DNA of 64,000 bases from the NCBI GenBank assembly GCA_019930625.1, contig CP082844.1, forward strand, positions 3,286,001-3,350,000. The letters run 5' to 3'. Shown one piece after another: positions 12,083 through 19,758 of this stretch (its first letter is position 1; each line of letters opens with the position of its first letter). Under the pieces are notes generated by a model, which saw only the letters and a list, made by a program, of their open reading frames with translations, did no database searches and was not told the DNA's origin. Source of the stretch: Nocardia asteroides (GTDB taxonomy: Bacteria > Actinomycetota > Actinomycetes > Mycobacteriales > Mycobacteriaceae). The translations under genes and the position numbers were made by a program.

Positions 12083-12871
12083 ATGTGCGGACGATATGCG
12101 ACCACGACCAACCCTGGCAGGCTGGCGGTCGAGTTGGATGCGATCGACGAGACCGAGACCGCTGAGGAGAGCTCTTTCGCCAACTACAACGTCGCTCCGA
12201 CCACCCAGGTCCTCACCGTCGTCGAGCGGCACGACCAGGGCCACACCGACGACGACCCGAAGCGGCGTATCAGGCGCATGCGCTGGGGATTGATCCCGGT
12301 GTGGACCAAGGCCGCCGAGCCCGGCGTCCCGGTCAAGGGCAAACCGCTGTTCAACGCGCGCGCCGACAAGGCCGCCACCACGCCGTCCTTCCGCGACGCG
12401 GTGAAGTACCGGCGCTGCCTGGTGCCGATGGACGGCTGGTACGAGTGGATCGTCGAGCCGAACGCCGAGAAGGGCGGCAAAGGCAAGGTAGCCAAGCATC
12501 CGTACTACATGGCCAACGCGGATGGTTCCCGTCTCTACATGGCCGGACTGTGGTCGGTCTGGCGCGACCGGTCCCAGCCCGAGAGCGAGCCGCTGCTGTC
12601 GTGCACCATCCTGACCACCGACGCGGTCGGCGACCTGACCCGCATCCACGACCGGATGCCGCTACCCATGCCGCGGGAGCACTGGGACGCGTGGCTGGAC
12701 CCGGACCATCCCGCGCCGGCGAGCCTGCTGGAGACCCCGTCCGAGGACGTGGTCGCCGCAATCGTGCCCAGGCCGGTACCACCGCTGGTCAACAGCGTGC
12801 GCAACAACGGGCCGGAACTGCTTGCCCGAGTGGACGAGCGAGAACAAGCCGAGCAGATCAGTCTTCTGTGA
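12083..12871 (+). CDS. yedK: SRAP domain (HMCES/YedK) abasic-site cross-linking protein
   Basis: A 262-residue SRAP protein. Family members cap abasic sites in single-stranded DNA by forming a thiazolidine with Cys2 once the initiator Met is removed. The start must therefore be the ATG at 12083, giving MCGRY. The other active-site residues are present: Asn36 in NYNVAPT, Glu in DGWYEW, and His in LTRIHDRMP. It protects replication forks and avoids strand breaks. The position near aroA matches Rv3226c. A dispersed hairpin element follows the stop and may serve as terminator. Confidence 0.93.
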   Translation: MCGRYATTTNPGRLAVELDAIDETETAEESSFANYNVAPTTQVLTVVERHDQGHTDDDPKRRIRRMRWGLIPVWTKAAEPGVPVKGKPLFNARADKAATTPSFRDAVKYRRCLVPMDGWYEWIVEPNAEKGGKGKVAKHPYYMANADGSRLYMAGLWSVWRDRSQPESEPLLSCTILTTDAVGDLTRIHDRMPLPMPREHWDAWLDPDHPAPASLLETPSEDVVAAIVPRPVPPLVNSVRNNGPELLARVDEREQAEQISLL

Positions 12872-12893
12872 CCGTCCGCGCGCATCGCCCATC

Positions 12894-13020
12894 TCGAGCG
12901 AGACCGGTGCGCGGCCCGGCTCGCGTCCGAACGGCCGCCCGTCGGCGACCGAGCAAAGTGGCGACCGCCCGGACGCGAGATCGTTGTGAACAACCAGCGC
13001 CGCATGCGCTGGAGAATCAA
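12894..13020. repeat. Dispersed two-hairpin element, copy 2
   Basis: Same architecture as the element at 4271-4427. CTCGCGTCCG (12920) pairs with CGGACGCGAG (12970), then a small stem CCAGCGC/GCGCTGG (12994-13012) lies between GTGAACAA and AGAATCA. It sits between the convergent SRAP gene and the small secreted-protein gene. Confidence 0.7.
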
Positions 13021-13042
13021 TACAGCGGCGAATTCGACTCGC

Positions 13043-13363
13043 CTACAGTGAGCACTTCACGCTCGGCGAGGCGATATTCAGCCCGCACTTGATGATTCCG
13101 GCGACGAGGTCGATCAGTTTGGTGGTGACGTTGCCGCTGAGTTTCTCGGTTTTCTCGGCCCTGTCGTCGTCGTCATCGTCGTCGCTTCCGCCGTTGCCGT
13201 CGAAGTCGAAGACGCTGTCGTCGTCGACGTGGGTCACCGGCGGGGTGCCCGGTGCGGCGGCGGCGACGGGGGCTAGCAGGGTTACCGAACCGAGAGCCAA
13301 GACGAGAGCTCCGAACAACGCGACGATCATGGTGCGCATACGCTGGTGCGCGGACATTCGCAT
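13043..13363 (-). CDS. Small secreted acidic protein, unknown function
   Basis: About 106 residues. The start ATG at 13363 has GAGG 5 nt upstream. A clear Sec signal peptide (basic start, hydrophobic stretch near residues 12-33, cleavage after an Ala-rich AAAAP) is followed by a Thr/Asp segment with an unbroken run of seven Asp. A C-terminal amphipathic part with two Cys (KCGLNIASPSVKC) could form a disulfide outside the cell. I do not recognise a family. The Asp run could bind divalent cations. It lies between the SRAP and ybaK genes with no operon partner. Confidence 0.65.
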   Translation of the reverse strand: MRMSAHQRMRTMIVALFGALVLALGSVTLLAPVAAAAPGTPPVTHVDDDSVFDFDGNGGSDDDDDDDRAEKTEKLSGNVTTKLIDLVAGIIKCGLNIASPSVKCSL

Positions 13364-13430
13364 CACATCCTCGAGTCCGATGGATCTGGCACGTTCAAGT
13401 TACGCACAGATCGCGGTGGCAGTGGCTGAA

Positions 13431-13925
13431 TTACGCGGATGTCACGGGCGCGGTCACCGCAGCGGTCAGCCGGATCAGGTCGGCGGGCGCCAACTCGATC
13501 TCCAGGCCGCGCCGCCCCGCGCTGCACAGCATCCGGTCCCAGGTCAACGCGGAGTCGTCGATCACGGTGGGCAGCGGTTTGCGCTGCCCGAGCGGGGAGA
13601 TGCCGCCGAGCACGTACCCGGTCGTCTTCTCCGCCCGCGTCCTGTCCGCCATGCTCGCCTTCGACGCGCCGAGCGCCGCGGCGGCGGCCTTGAGCGACAA
13701 CGTGTTCGGCACCGGGAGCACGGCCACCGCGAGCGAACCGGTGGCCAGCTCGATGACCAGCGTCTTGAAGATCTGCTCGGCCGCGACGCCGAGTTCGGCG
13801 CCCAGCGCGTCGACCGCCTCGGTGCCGTAGGAGTCGGCGCGCGGATCGTGCTTGTAGGTGTGCACGCGATGGGGCACTTTCGCTTGGGTCAACGCGCGGA
13901 TCGCCGGTGTCGCACCTGCTGCCAT
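13431..13925 (-). CDS. ybaK: Cys-tRNA(Pro)/aminoacyl-tRNA deacylase, YbaK/EbsC family
   Basis: A 164-residue INS-like editing domain that removes Cys, and related small residues, from mischarged tRNA-Pro. Family features include HTYKHDP near the N-terminus, IFKTLVIEL, the catalytic-site region SLKAAAAALGASKASMAD with its conserved Lys, and the GYVLGGISPLGQRK loop. The ATG at 13925 is the natural start, and the upstream frame is antisense to the sigH leader. Same relative position as the YbaK-like gene beside sigH in M. tuberculosis. It is divergent from sigH, so its promoter shares that interval. Confidence 0.9.
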   Translation of the reverse strand: MAAGATPAIRALTQAKVPHRVHTYKHDPRADSYGTEAVDALGAELGVAAEQIFKTLVIELATGSLAVAVLPVPNTLSLKAAAAALGASKASMADRTRAEKTTGYVLGGISPLGQRKPLPTVIDDSALTWDRMLCSAGRRGLEIELAPADLIRLTAAVTAPVTSA

Positions 13926-14001
13926 GGGCCGAACTCTAACGGCGGCCGCGGCGCGATCCGCAAGTGATTTCCCCGTGGACTCGCCGCGAGCCCCAGGAGG
14001 C

Positions 14002-14028
14002 GGGAACACCGGGAGGGCCGGGCATGTT
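14002..14028 (+). promoter_or_regulatory. SigH-type promoter upstream of sigH
   Basis: GGGAAC (14002-14007), an 18-bp spacer and GTT (14026-14028) match the SigR/SigH consensus GGAAY-N18-GTT. It lies about 75 bp before the chosen sigH start, implying positive autoregulation under thiol-oxidative stress as in Streptomyces and Mycobacterium. Confidence 0.65.
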
Positions 14029-14101
14029 GTAGCCGGTACACAGCGCTCGGATTGATTTCCACCGCGTGAGCAGGCCCTATGAAGACGTGAAGGAGATGCC
14101 T

Positions 14102-14854
14102 GTGCCCGTGCTGCTCGACGACCGTCCGGTAGGGACCGAGGTGTCCCCGACCGAAGGCGGATTCTTCTTCGATATGCCGAAGCCGGTAGATTTGGCAGGT
14201 ACGGCGATCGAAGGGACAGGTGTGACGAGCGACGATGACGTGGCGGCCGACGATGTCGGCACCGTCGACGATGCCGAGCTGGCACAGCGGTTCGAACGGG
14301 ACGCGCTCCCGTTGCTCGACCAGCTCTACGGCGCCGCGCTGCGCATGACCAGGAATCCGGCGGACGCCGAGGACTTGGTCCAGGAGACCTATGTCAAGGC
14401 CTATCAGGGATTCAAGTCGTTCCGGGAGGGCACCAACCTGCGTGCCTGGTTGTACCGGATCCTGACGAACACCTACATCAACTCCTACCGCAAGAAGCAG
14501 CGTCAGCCCGCGCAGTACCCGACCGACGAGATCACCGACTGGCAGCTGGCCGCGACCGCCGAGCACACCTCGCAAGGACTGCGTTCGGCCGAGGTCGAGG
14601 CGCTGGACGCGTTACCGGACGACGACATCAAGGCCGCGCTGCAGGAACTCCCCGAAGAGTTCCGTATGGCGGTGTACTACGCCGACGTCGAGGGCTTCCC
14701 GTACAAGGAGATCGCCGACATCATGGGCACCCCCATCGGTACGGTGATGTCCCGGCTGCACCGCGGCCGGAAACAACTGAAGGGTCTGCTCGCCGATGTC
14801 GCGCGCGAGCGTGGTTTCAACCGTTCGGGGGAACGCCAGGAGGTCAAGCAGTGA
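14102..14854 (+). CDS. sigH: ECF sigma factor SigH (SigR), thiol-oxidative and heat stress
   Basis: An RNA polymerase sigma factor of the SigR/SigH group. Region 2 ([20 protein letters not shown], then [13 protein letters not shown]) and region 4 ([23 protein letters not shown]) are nearly identical to mycobacterial SigH. Several in-frame starts exist. I prefer GTG 14102, 6 nt after GAAGGAG (250 residues); 14066 would add 12 residues. The N-terminal ~50 residues before region 2 are acidic and species-specific. It controls disulfide-stress genes such as thioredoxin. The stop overlaps the rshA start (GTGA), so sigma and anti-sigma are made in step, and a SigH-type promoter stands upstream. Confidence 0.93.
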   Translation: MPVLLDDRPVGTEVSPTEGGFFFDMPKPVDLAGTAIEGTGVTSDDDVAADDVGTVDDAELAQRFERDALPLLDQLYGAALRMTRNPADAEDLVQETYVKAYQGFKSFREGTNLRAWLYRILTNTYINSYRKKQRQPAQYPTDEITDWQLAATAEHTSQGLRSAEVEALDALPDDDIKAALQELPEEFRMAVYYADVEGFPYKEIADIMGTPIGTVMSRLHRGRKQLKGLLADVARERGFNRSGERQEVKQ

Positions 14855-15141
14855 GTACCGAACGGGACCCCGACATGGAGCTCGACTGCACGGCGGTGCT
14901 CGCCGACGTGTGGTTGATGCTGGACGGGGAATGCGACGAGGCGACCAGGGCCCGGTTGCAGCACCACATGGAGCATTGCAGTCCTTGTATCGAGGCCTAC
15001 GGCATCGAGGAGAAGGTCAAGAGCCTGCTCAGCCGCAAGTGCGGCGGCGACCGCGCGCCCGCGTCGCTGCGGGAGCGGCTGACCATCGAAATCCGCCGGG
15101 CGGTCGTCACCAAGGAGACCTCGGTCGAGACCTCGGAGTGA
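14851..15141 (+). CDS. rshA: Zinc-binding anti-sigma factor RshA (RsrA family)
   Basis: A 96-residue ZAS protein that holds SigH inactive until oxidised. The zinc/redox motif is His39-x3-Cys43-x2-Cys46, with a further Cys28 in LDGEC and Cys13. In RsrA/RshA, disulfide formation in this motif expels zinc and frees the sigma factor. The [11 protein letters not shown] segment is conserved with mycobacterial RshA. Its GTG start overlaps the sigH stop by 4 bp, strict translational coupling. A hairpin follows at 15162. Confidence 0.92.
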   Translation: MSTERDPDMELDCTAVLADVWLMLDGECDEATRARLQHHMEHCSPCIEAYGIEEKVKSLLSRKCGGDRAPASLRERLTIEIRRAVVTKETSVETSE

Positions 15142-15161
15142 CCGGTTCGTGAAACGCGAGC

Positions 15162-15190
15162 GGCACGCCTTCCTACGGGAAGTGCGTGCC
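15162..15190. terminator. Bidirectional terminator between rshA and the bL37 gene
   Basis: GGCACGCCTTCC pairs with GGAAGTGCGTGCC around a 3-nt loop, with GTTTCGT on the right. It lies 20 bp after the rshA stop and downstream of the opposing bL37 gene. Confidence 0.7.
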
Positions 15191-15218
15191 GTTTCGTGCT
15201 TGCGGGCCGAGCGTCGCC

Positions 15219-15293
15219 TCAGGCGTTGGGCCGCTTGCCGTGGTTGGCCGCATTGCCCTTGCGGCTACGCTTCTTACGTCCGCGCTTACCCAT
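15219..15293 (-). CDS. Large-subunit ribosomal protein bL37 (24 residues)
   Basis: A 24-residue, very basic protein reading MGKRGRKKRSRKG then NAANHGKRPNA. This matches bL37, the small actinobacterial 50S protein first seen in mycobacterial ribosome structures near the peptidyl transferase centre. An AAGGGAG Shine-Dalgarno precedes the ATG by about 7 nt. The gene is easily missed because of its size. As far as I recall it also lies between rshA and the biotinyl-protein gene in mycobacteria. The identification rests on memory of the mycobacterial sequence, but the ANHGKRPN ending is distinctive. Confidence 0.85.
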   Translation of the reverse strand: MGKRGRKKRSRKGNAANHGKRPNA

Positions 15294-15383
15294 GAGTAGT
15301 CTCCCTTCTGGTTGAAGGCCATTCTTTCACGTGTGGTTGGCTGTACCGTCAGCGGATACAGGGCAACGAGTGAATGGGGTGCC

Positions 15384-15599
15384 ATGGCTGAGGAAGTGCT
15401 CGCCGAGTTGGTGTCGGTCGTCTACCAGGTGGTCGTGCAAGAGGGCGACGCGGTGCGGGAAGGCGACACCTTGGTGATCCTCGAGTCGATGAAGATGGAG
15501 ATCCCGGTGCTCGCGGAGTCCAGTGGCACGGTGACTTCGATCGGTGTCAAGGAAGGCGACGCGATCAAGGCGGGCCACCTGATCGCCGTCATCTCCTGA
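15384..15599 (+). CDS. Biotin/lipoyl attachment domain protein (TB7.3-like)
   Basis: A 71-residue stand-alone biotinyl domain. The ESMKME motif carries the Lys that receives biotin, and the fold repeats (VVVQEGDAVREGDTLVILE and TSIGVKEGDAIKAGHLIAVIS) are complete. It equals Rv3221c/TB7.3 in length and position. Which carboxylase it serves is unclear, because no carboxylase subunit is nearby. The ATG at 15384 gives the exact family length. It lies 22 bp before pdtaS and may be co-transcribed with it. Confidence 0.9.
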   Translation: MAEEVLAELVSVVYQVVVQEGDAVREGDTLVILESMKMEIPVLAESSGTVTSIGVKEGDAIKAGHLIAVIS

Positions 15600-15621
15600 T
15601 CGATTACGGCGGTAGATCTGC

Positions 15622-17136
15622 ATGGCGACCCTGAGCGAGCTGCTGGCCGAGCACACCGACCTACCCGGCGTCGCCGTGGATCATCTGCAGCGGGTGGTCG
15701 GGGATTGGCAGCTGCTGGCCGATCTGTCCTTCGCCGATCTGCTGTTGTGGGTCGGTGCGGGCCCGGTGACGGAAGGCGCGGACATCGTGTGTGTCGCGCA
15801 GTGCCGTCCCACCACCGCGCCCACCGTGCACCAGGAGGACATGGTCGGCACCCTCGCTCTCCGGGCCGACCATCCGCAGGTGTTCGAGGCCCTGATGTCC
15901 GGCGACATCGTGCGAGCCGACAGCGACGTCGAGACATCCGGCGTCTACCACCCGCGCCCGGTGCACGCGATTCGCGAGGCCGTCCCGGTGCGCTGCGGCG
16001 ACGACGTGATCGCGGTGCTGAGCCGGGACACCGAAGGGCAACGTTCCCGGGTACGCAGCCAGTTGGAGAGCGCCTACGTGGCGTGCGCGGACGATCTGTG
16101 CCAGATGATCGCCGACGGCACCTTTCCGACCACCGAGGATCGCGCGGCCACCCATTCCAGCCCACGCGCGGGAGACGGCTTCATCCGGCTCGACACCGAG
16201 GGCATAGTCGTCTACGCCAGTCCGAACGCGCTGTCGGCCTACCATCGGATGGGCTTGCAGGCCGACTTGGCCGGGCAGGATCTCGCGGTCACCACCCGCT
16301 CCCTGATCACAGACCCGTTCGACGCCCAGGAAGTGGTCGGCGACATTCAAGCCGCGCTGGCCGGGCGGACCGGGCGGCGGATGGAGGTCGAGGCGCGCGG
16401 CGCCACCGTGCTGCTGCGCACCCTCGTGCTGCGCCCGCACGGGGAACTGGCCGGCGCCGCCGTGCTCGTCCGCGACGTCACCGAGGTCAAGCGCCGCGAT
16501 CGCGCGCTGCTGAGCAAGGACGCCACCATCCGGGAGATCCACCACCGGGTCAAGAACAACCTGCAGACCGTCGCCGCGCTGCTGCGCCTGCAAGCCCGCC
16601 GCACCGAGAACGAGGAGGCGCAGGTGGCGCTCACCGAGTCGGTGCGCAGGGTCACCTCCATCGCGTCGGTGCACGAGATGCTGTCCATGTCGGTGGACGA
16701 AGAGGTCGATCTGGACGAGGTGGTCGACCGGCTGCTGCCGATCATGGCCGACGTGGCTACGGTGCACACCGCGCGGATCAAGGTCCGCCGGGCGGGCTCG
16801 CTCGGCGTCTTCTCCGCCGAACGCGCCACCCCGCTGGTGATGGTGCTCACCGAACTGGTGCAGAACGCCATCGAGCACGCCTTCGATTCGGGCGAAAACG
16901 GCACGGTGACAATACGTTCCGAGCGTTCGGCCCGCTGGCTGGACGTGATCATCAGCGACGACGGCCGCGGTCTGCCGCCCGGTTTCAGCCTGGAATCCTC
17001 TGATCGGCTCGGCCTCCAGATCGTCCGCACCCTGGTCACCGCCGAACTCGGGGGCTCCATCGGGCTGCATCCCGGCGCCGATATCGGCACCGACGCCGTC
17101 CTGCGCGTCCCGCTGGGCCGTCGTTCAGGTCGCTGA
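15622..17136 (+). CDS. pdtaS: Sensor histidine kinase PdtaS
   Basis: A 504-residue soluble kinase: N-terminal GAF-like domain (residues ~1-150), PAS domain (~175-290), then a HisKA_2 dimerisation domain with REIHHRVKNNLQ (phosphorylated His about 308) and an HATPase domain with TELVQNAIEHAF and DDGRGLPPGF. It has no membrane segment. In M. tuberculosis PdtaS (Rv3220c) is constitutively active, is inhibited by metals and nitric oxide, and phosphorylates the unlinked ANTAR regulator PdtaR, which acts on mRNA leaders. Order next to TB7.3-like and whiB1 genes is conserved. Confidence 0.93.
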   Translation: MATLSELLAEHTDLPGVAVDHLQRVVGDWQLLADLSFADLLLWVGAGPVTEGADIVCVAQCRPTTAPTVHQEDMVGTLALRADHPQVFEALMSGDIVRADSDVETSGVYHPRPVHAIREAVPVRCGDDVIAVLSRDTEGQRSRVRSQLESAYVACADDLCQMIADGTFPTTEDRAATHSSPRAGDGFIRLDTEGIVVYASPNALSAYHRMGLQADLAGQDLAVTTRSLITDPFDAQEVVGDIQAALAGRTGRRMEVEARGATVLLRTLVLRPHGELAGAAVLVRDVTEVKRRDRALLSKDATIREIHHRVKNNLQTVAALLRLQARRTENEEAQVALTESVRRVTSIASVHEMLSMSVDEEVDLDEVVDRLLPIMADVATVHTARIKVRRAGSLGVFSAERATPLVMVLTELVQNAIEHAFDSGENGTVTIRSERSARWLDVIISDDGRGLPPGFSLESSDRLGLQIVRTLVTAELGGSIGLHPGADIGTDAVLRVPLGRRSGR

Positions 17137-17545
17137 CCGTTCTCGGACCCGGTCGGCATCGTCGGAGGATCGGCGCGCACTGCCTCCGCCCCGGGCTCGG
17201 GAGCAGGTCGGCTCCGGCGGCGGTTTCGTTCCACTTCGCGCTATCGACAGTGGTGTCGCATCCACCGGTTCGATCGCGCGGGACCTCCGACGACCTGTTG
17301 CTGGGATGTCACCAGCGGCTGCGACGGGACGCGGTTTCCGGCTTGTGGCGGAATGGCCGCCGGAATGTCCGAATCGAGCGGAATGCGAGGTGTCAACCGG
17401 ATTTGCGGCCGTCTCGACCTGCTCGGCAACCAATCTTTTTCCCATGCCTCGCGATCATCCGCAAGTCGAGACCGCATCGCGGGGACAGCCTGATGCGCGC
17501 TGCCGTTATTGCCGTCCCACGCAAGCCCATTGGCCTCGTTCCCGT
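17137..17545. other. Gene-free stretch between pdtaS and the whiB1 terminators
   Basis: About 410 bp between convergent genes. Open frames on both strands (for example 17306-17734) have no Shine-Dalgarno, unsuitable codon use and no recognisable product, so I call none. Confidence 0.6.
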
Positions 17546-17581
17546 TTCCCGGCGAAGCGAGACCGGCCATTTCCAGTTCGC
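17546..17581. repeat. Partial copy of the dispersed element (left part only)
   Basis: TTTC..GCGAAGCGAGACCG..CATT..C.GTTCG here matches the left edge of the element at 4271-4305, including the block GCGAAGCGAGACCG, but the large hairpin is missing. The following strong terminator hairpin may replace it. Confidence 0.5.
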
Positions 17582-17612
17582 GTCGGGGGTGCGAGAACTA
17601 CGAAAACAACAC

Positions 17613-17638
17613 AGCCCGGCACCTTTGGGTGCCGGGCT
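17613..17638 (-). terminator. Strong terminator hairpin downstream of whiB1
   Basis: AGCCCGGCACC and its exact complement flank a 4-nt loop. It is the distal of two stacked hairpins after whiB1 and can also stop pdtaS transcription from the other side. Confidence 0.75.
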
Positions 17639-17648
17639 GAAATGCGTT

Positions 17649-17673
17649 ACCGGGCCGGGCTGAATGGCCCGGT
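17649..17673 (-). terminator. Proximal terminator hairpin of whiB1
   Basis: ACCGGGCC pairs with GGCCCGGT across a 9-nt loop, 18 bp past the whiB1 stop. Confidence 0.6.
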
Positions 17674-17690
17674 AAAGCCGGTCGTCTCGA

Positions 17691-17945
17691 TCAGACGACG
17701 GTGCGGGTGCGGGTGCGCGCGTTACGACGCTTGAGCGCCCGGCGCTCGTCCTCGCTCATACCTCCCCACACGCCGGCGTCTTGTCCGGACTTCAGGGCCC
17801 AGGACAGGCAGTCGGCGGTTACGGGGCAGCGAGCGCAGACCAGCTTGGCATCGGCAATCTGTGCGAGCGCCGGACCACTGTTACCCACCGGGAAAAACAG
17901 CTCGGGGTCCTCATCGCGACAGATGGCCTTGTGGCGCCAGTCCAT
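17691..17945 (-). CDS. whiB1: Transcriptional regulator WhiB1 (4Fe-4S, NO-responsive)
   Basis: An 84-residue WhiB protein nearly identical to M. tuberculosis WhiB1. Cys9, Cys37, Cys40 and Cys46 bind a [4Fe-4S] cluster; DAGVWGGMSEDERR is the turn that contacts the primary sigma factor, and the basic RRNARTRTRT tail binds DNA. WhiB1 is essential in mycobacteria and becomes a DNA-binding repressor when the cluster reacts with nitric oxide. The ATG has AAAGGAG at good spacing. A CRP-type palindrome lies about 90 bp upstream and two terminators follow. Confidence 0.97.
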   Translation of the reverse strand: MDWRHKAICRDEDPELFFPVGNSGPALAQIADAKLVCARCPVTADCLSWALKSGQDAGVWGGMSEDERRALKRRNARTRTRTVV

Positions 17946-17963
17946 TCCTCTGCTCCTTTGCTG

Positions 17964-17982
17964 GGCGCCGCGCAGTGGCGCC
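17964..17982 (-). promoter_or_regulatory. Hairpin in the whiB1 leader
   Basis: GGCGCC repeats 7 nt apart (itself palindromic) form a small hairpin ending about 19 nt before the whiB1 start, next to the Shine-Dalgarno. It could affect translation; this is inference only. Confidence 0.35.
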
Positions 17983-18035
17983 TTTGGTTTGTGGATCGTT
18001 CACTTGTGCGACTCGAATGTTTCCGCACGGTTGCT

Positions 18036-18051
18036 TGTGAATGCTTTCACG
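18036..18051 (-). promoter_or_regulatory. CRP/GlxR-type site upstream of whiB1
   Basis: On the whiB1 strand the site reads CGTGA-N6-TCACA, matching the actinobacterial CRP (Rv3676/GlxR) consensus TGTGA-N6-TCACA at all but one position. CRP control of whiB1 is known in M. tuberculosis, which supports it. Confidence 0.6.
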
Positions 18052-18198
18052 AACACCGTAGATGTCAATAGGCACGCGGTGCACCGTGGGGAAGCTCACG
18101 CTCTGAAGGCCCCCGCATGGGGAGCCTGCCCGGTCCTTTGTACTCGCTCCACCTGCTTTTCGCAGCACAACCGCGATGTTTTCCGCGGCGTTTCGCCC

Positions 18199-19143
18199 TC
18201 AGAGCGGCCGTGGCGCCACGACCGCGAGGACGTCGGGCACCGCCGTGAAATCCACCACGTTGCGCTTGCCGATGAAGTCGCCATCGATTTGCAGACCGAT
18301 GGGTTCTTTGGACTCGATTCGTACGGTGGGAACGTCGTCTGCTCGAAATAAATTGCGCGACTTGGGGTTTCCGTTGGACGCCAGAAGTTGCCGCGCGAGT
18401 AGGAGTGTCGGGAGCACGGCCATCGAGCGCACCGCGAACACCCCGAGGCCCGTTTCGAACCGGGTGCCGGGGTTGGTGTGCACCGGCGTGGCGTTCAGAT
18501 AGGTCCAAGGTGTGGTGTTCGTAACGAACGCGTAGTGCACCCCGTCCACGGGCTTGCGGCCCGGGATCTCCACCTGAACGCGGGGTTCCTTGCGCTTGGC
18601 CCGGAAGAATTGTCGCACGGTTGTTCGAACGTAGCGTGCCGGGGTCGCGGTGCGGCCGCGCGCGCGACTGGCATCGATCGCCTCGCACACGTCGGCGTCC
18701 AGTCCGACGCCCGCGCTGAAGCAGAACCAGCGGTCGTCGGCGAGCCCGAGGCCGATGCGGCGGTCGGAGTCCCGCGTGAGCAGGTCGATGAGCTGGTTGG
18801 TGGCGGTCACCGGGTCGGAGGAGATCCCCAGCGCCCTGGCGAAGACGTTCGCCGAGCCGCCCGGGATCACGCCCAGGCGCGGCAGCCAGGCCTGGCCGTC
18901 GTCCAGGACCGGCAGCGGCAGGAACCCGTTGATGGTCTCGTTGACCGTCCCGTCGCCGCCGTGCACGACGATCAGGTCCATCTCGTTGGTCGCGGCCCAC
19001 TGGGCCAGTTCCGCGGCGTGACCGCGGTGCTGGGTGTGCGCAACGGTCAGCTGGGTGCGGCTCTCCAGAGCGTGCGCGAGTAGGTCCCGGGTCGCCGGCG
19101 TTGTGGAGGTGGCATTCGGGTTCACGATCAGCAGCGTCCGCAC
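18199..19143 (-). CDS. Diacylglycerol/sphingosine-type lipid kinase
   Basis: A 314-residue DAGK-catalytic-domain protein, the Rv3218 position equivalent. LLIVNPNATST opens the nucleotide-binding lobe, VVHGGDGTVNETING holds the GGDGT ATP loop, and GVIPGGSANVFARALG and FCFSAGVGLDADV are the expected lipid-kinase motifs. It would phosphorylate a lipid alcohol (diacylglycerol or similar) at the membrane surface and could take part in phospholipid recycling or phosphatidylinositol mannoside supply; the substrate is not defined by sequence. It shares direction with whiB1 but is separated by the whiB1 promoter region. Confidence 0.88.
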   Translation of the reverse strand: MRTLLIVNPNATSTTPATRDLLAHALESRTQLTVAHTQHRGHAAELAQWAATNEMDLIVVHGGDGTVNETINGFLPLPVLDDGQAWLPRLGVIPGGSANVFARALGISSDPVTATNQLIDLLTRDSDRRIGLGLADDRWFCFSAGVGLDADVCEAIDASRARGRTATPARYVRTTVRQFFRAKRKEPRVQVEIPGRKPVDGVHYAFVTNTTPWTYLNATPVHTNPGTRFETGLGVFAVRSMAVLPTLLLARQLLASNGNPKSRNLFRADDVPTVRIESKEPIGLQIDGDFIGKRNVVDFTAVPDVLAVVAPRPL

Positions 19144-19341
19144 GAGGGCAGCCTAGTTGGCGGCCGGCCCGCGCCGGAAAAGCGGCGAGCGTGGCCCGTG
19201 CGTCGTTCTCCCGGCACAAGCCAGGGCGATGGCGCGGTCGGGTGAGTCGTAGGCTTGCCGCGTGAACGAGCGTCATCGAGGGAAGCGGGGACACCGTGCG
19301 CTGGCGCGCACGACGGAGCCGAGTGCGGGCGAGGCGCGGTC

Positions 19342-19758
19342 GTGAGCGACAAGGGTGCGACGGGAATGGCGCCGACGACGGTGCGGGTGGCCGGCGCTCT
19401 GGTGACGCTCGAAGGCGTCGTCGCCGTGGGTGTCGCGATCGTGCTGGTGGTGCGCGGGCTGCTGGGTCACGACCAGTCCGCGGCGAGCGGTTACGGCACG
19501 GCCGCCTGGTTCGGCATCCTCGGCGGCGCGGTGCTGGCCGCGGGCGTCGGGCTGCTGCTGGGGAAACGCTGGGGGCGCGCCATCGCCGTCATCGCTCAGC
19601 TGCTGCTGCTCCCGGTCACCTGGTCGCTGCTCACCGACTCGCATCAGCCGGTCTACGGCGCTGCGCTCGGAGTGGTCGCGGTCGCGGCGCTCGTGCTGTT
19701 GTTCGCGCCGCCGTCGACGCGCTGGATGGCGCACGACTACGGGGTCGAGCCGGAATAG
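19342..19758 (+). CDS. Small integral membrane protein (Rv3217c-like)
   Basis: 138 residues with four predicted membrane helices, around VAGALVTLEGVVAVGVAIVL, AAWFGILGGAVLAAGVGLLL, AIAVIAQLLLLPVTWSLL and AALGVVAVAALVLLFA. No catalytic motif; function unknown. Position and topology fit Rv3217c. Start chosen at GTG 19342, because upstream codons lack membrane-protein character. The final 22 bp overlap the 3' end of the opposing endonuclease V gene. Confidence 0.8.
   Translation: MSDKGATGMAPTTVRVAGALVTLEGVVAVGVAIVLVVRGLLGHDQSAASGYGTAAWFGILGGAVLAAGVGLLLGKRWGRAIAVIAQLLLLPVTWSLLTDSHQPVYGAALGVVAVAALVLLFAPPSTRWMAHDYGVEPE

Noticed and set aside
17306..17734. 142-codon frame between pdtaS and whiB1
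   Set aside because: Crosses two terminator hairpins and part of whiB1; poor codon use.
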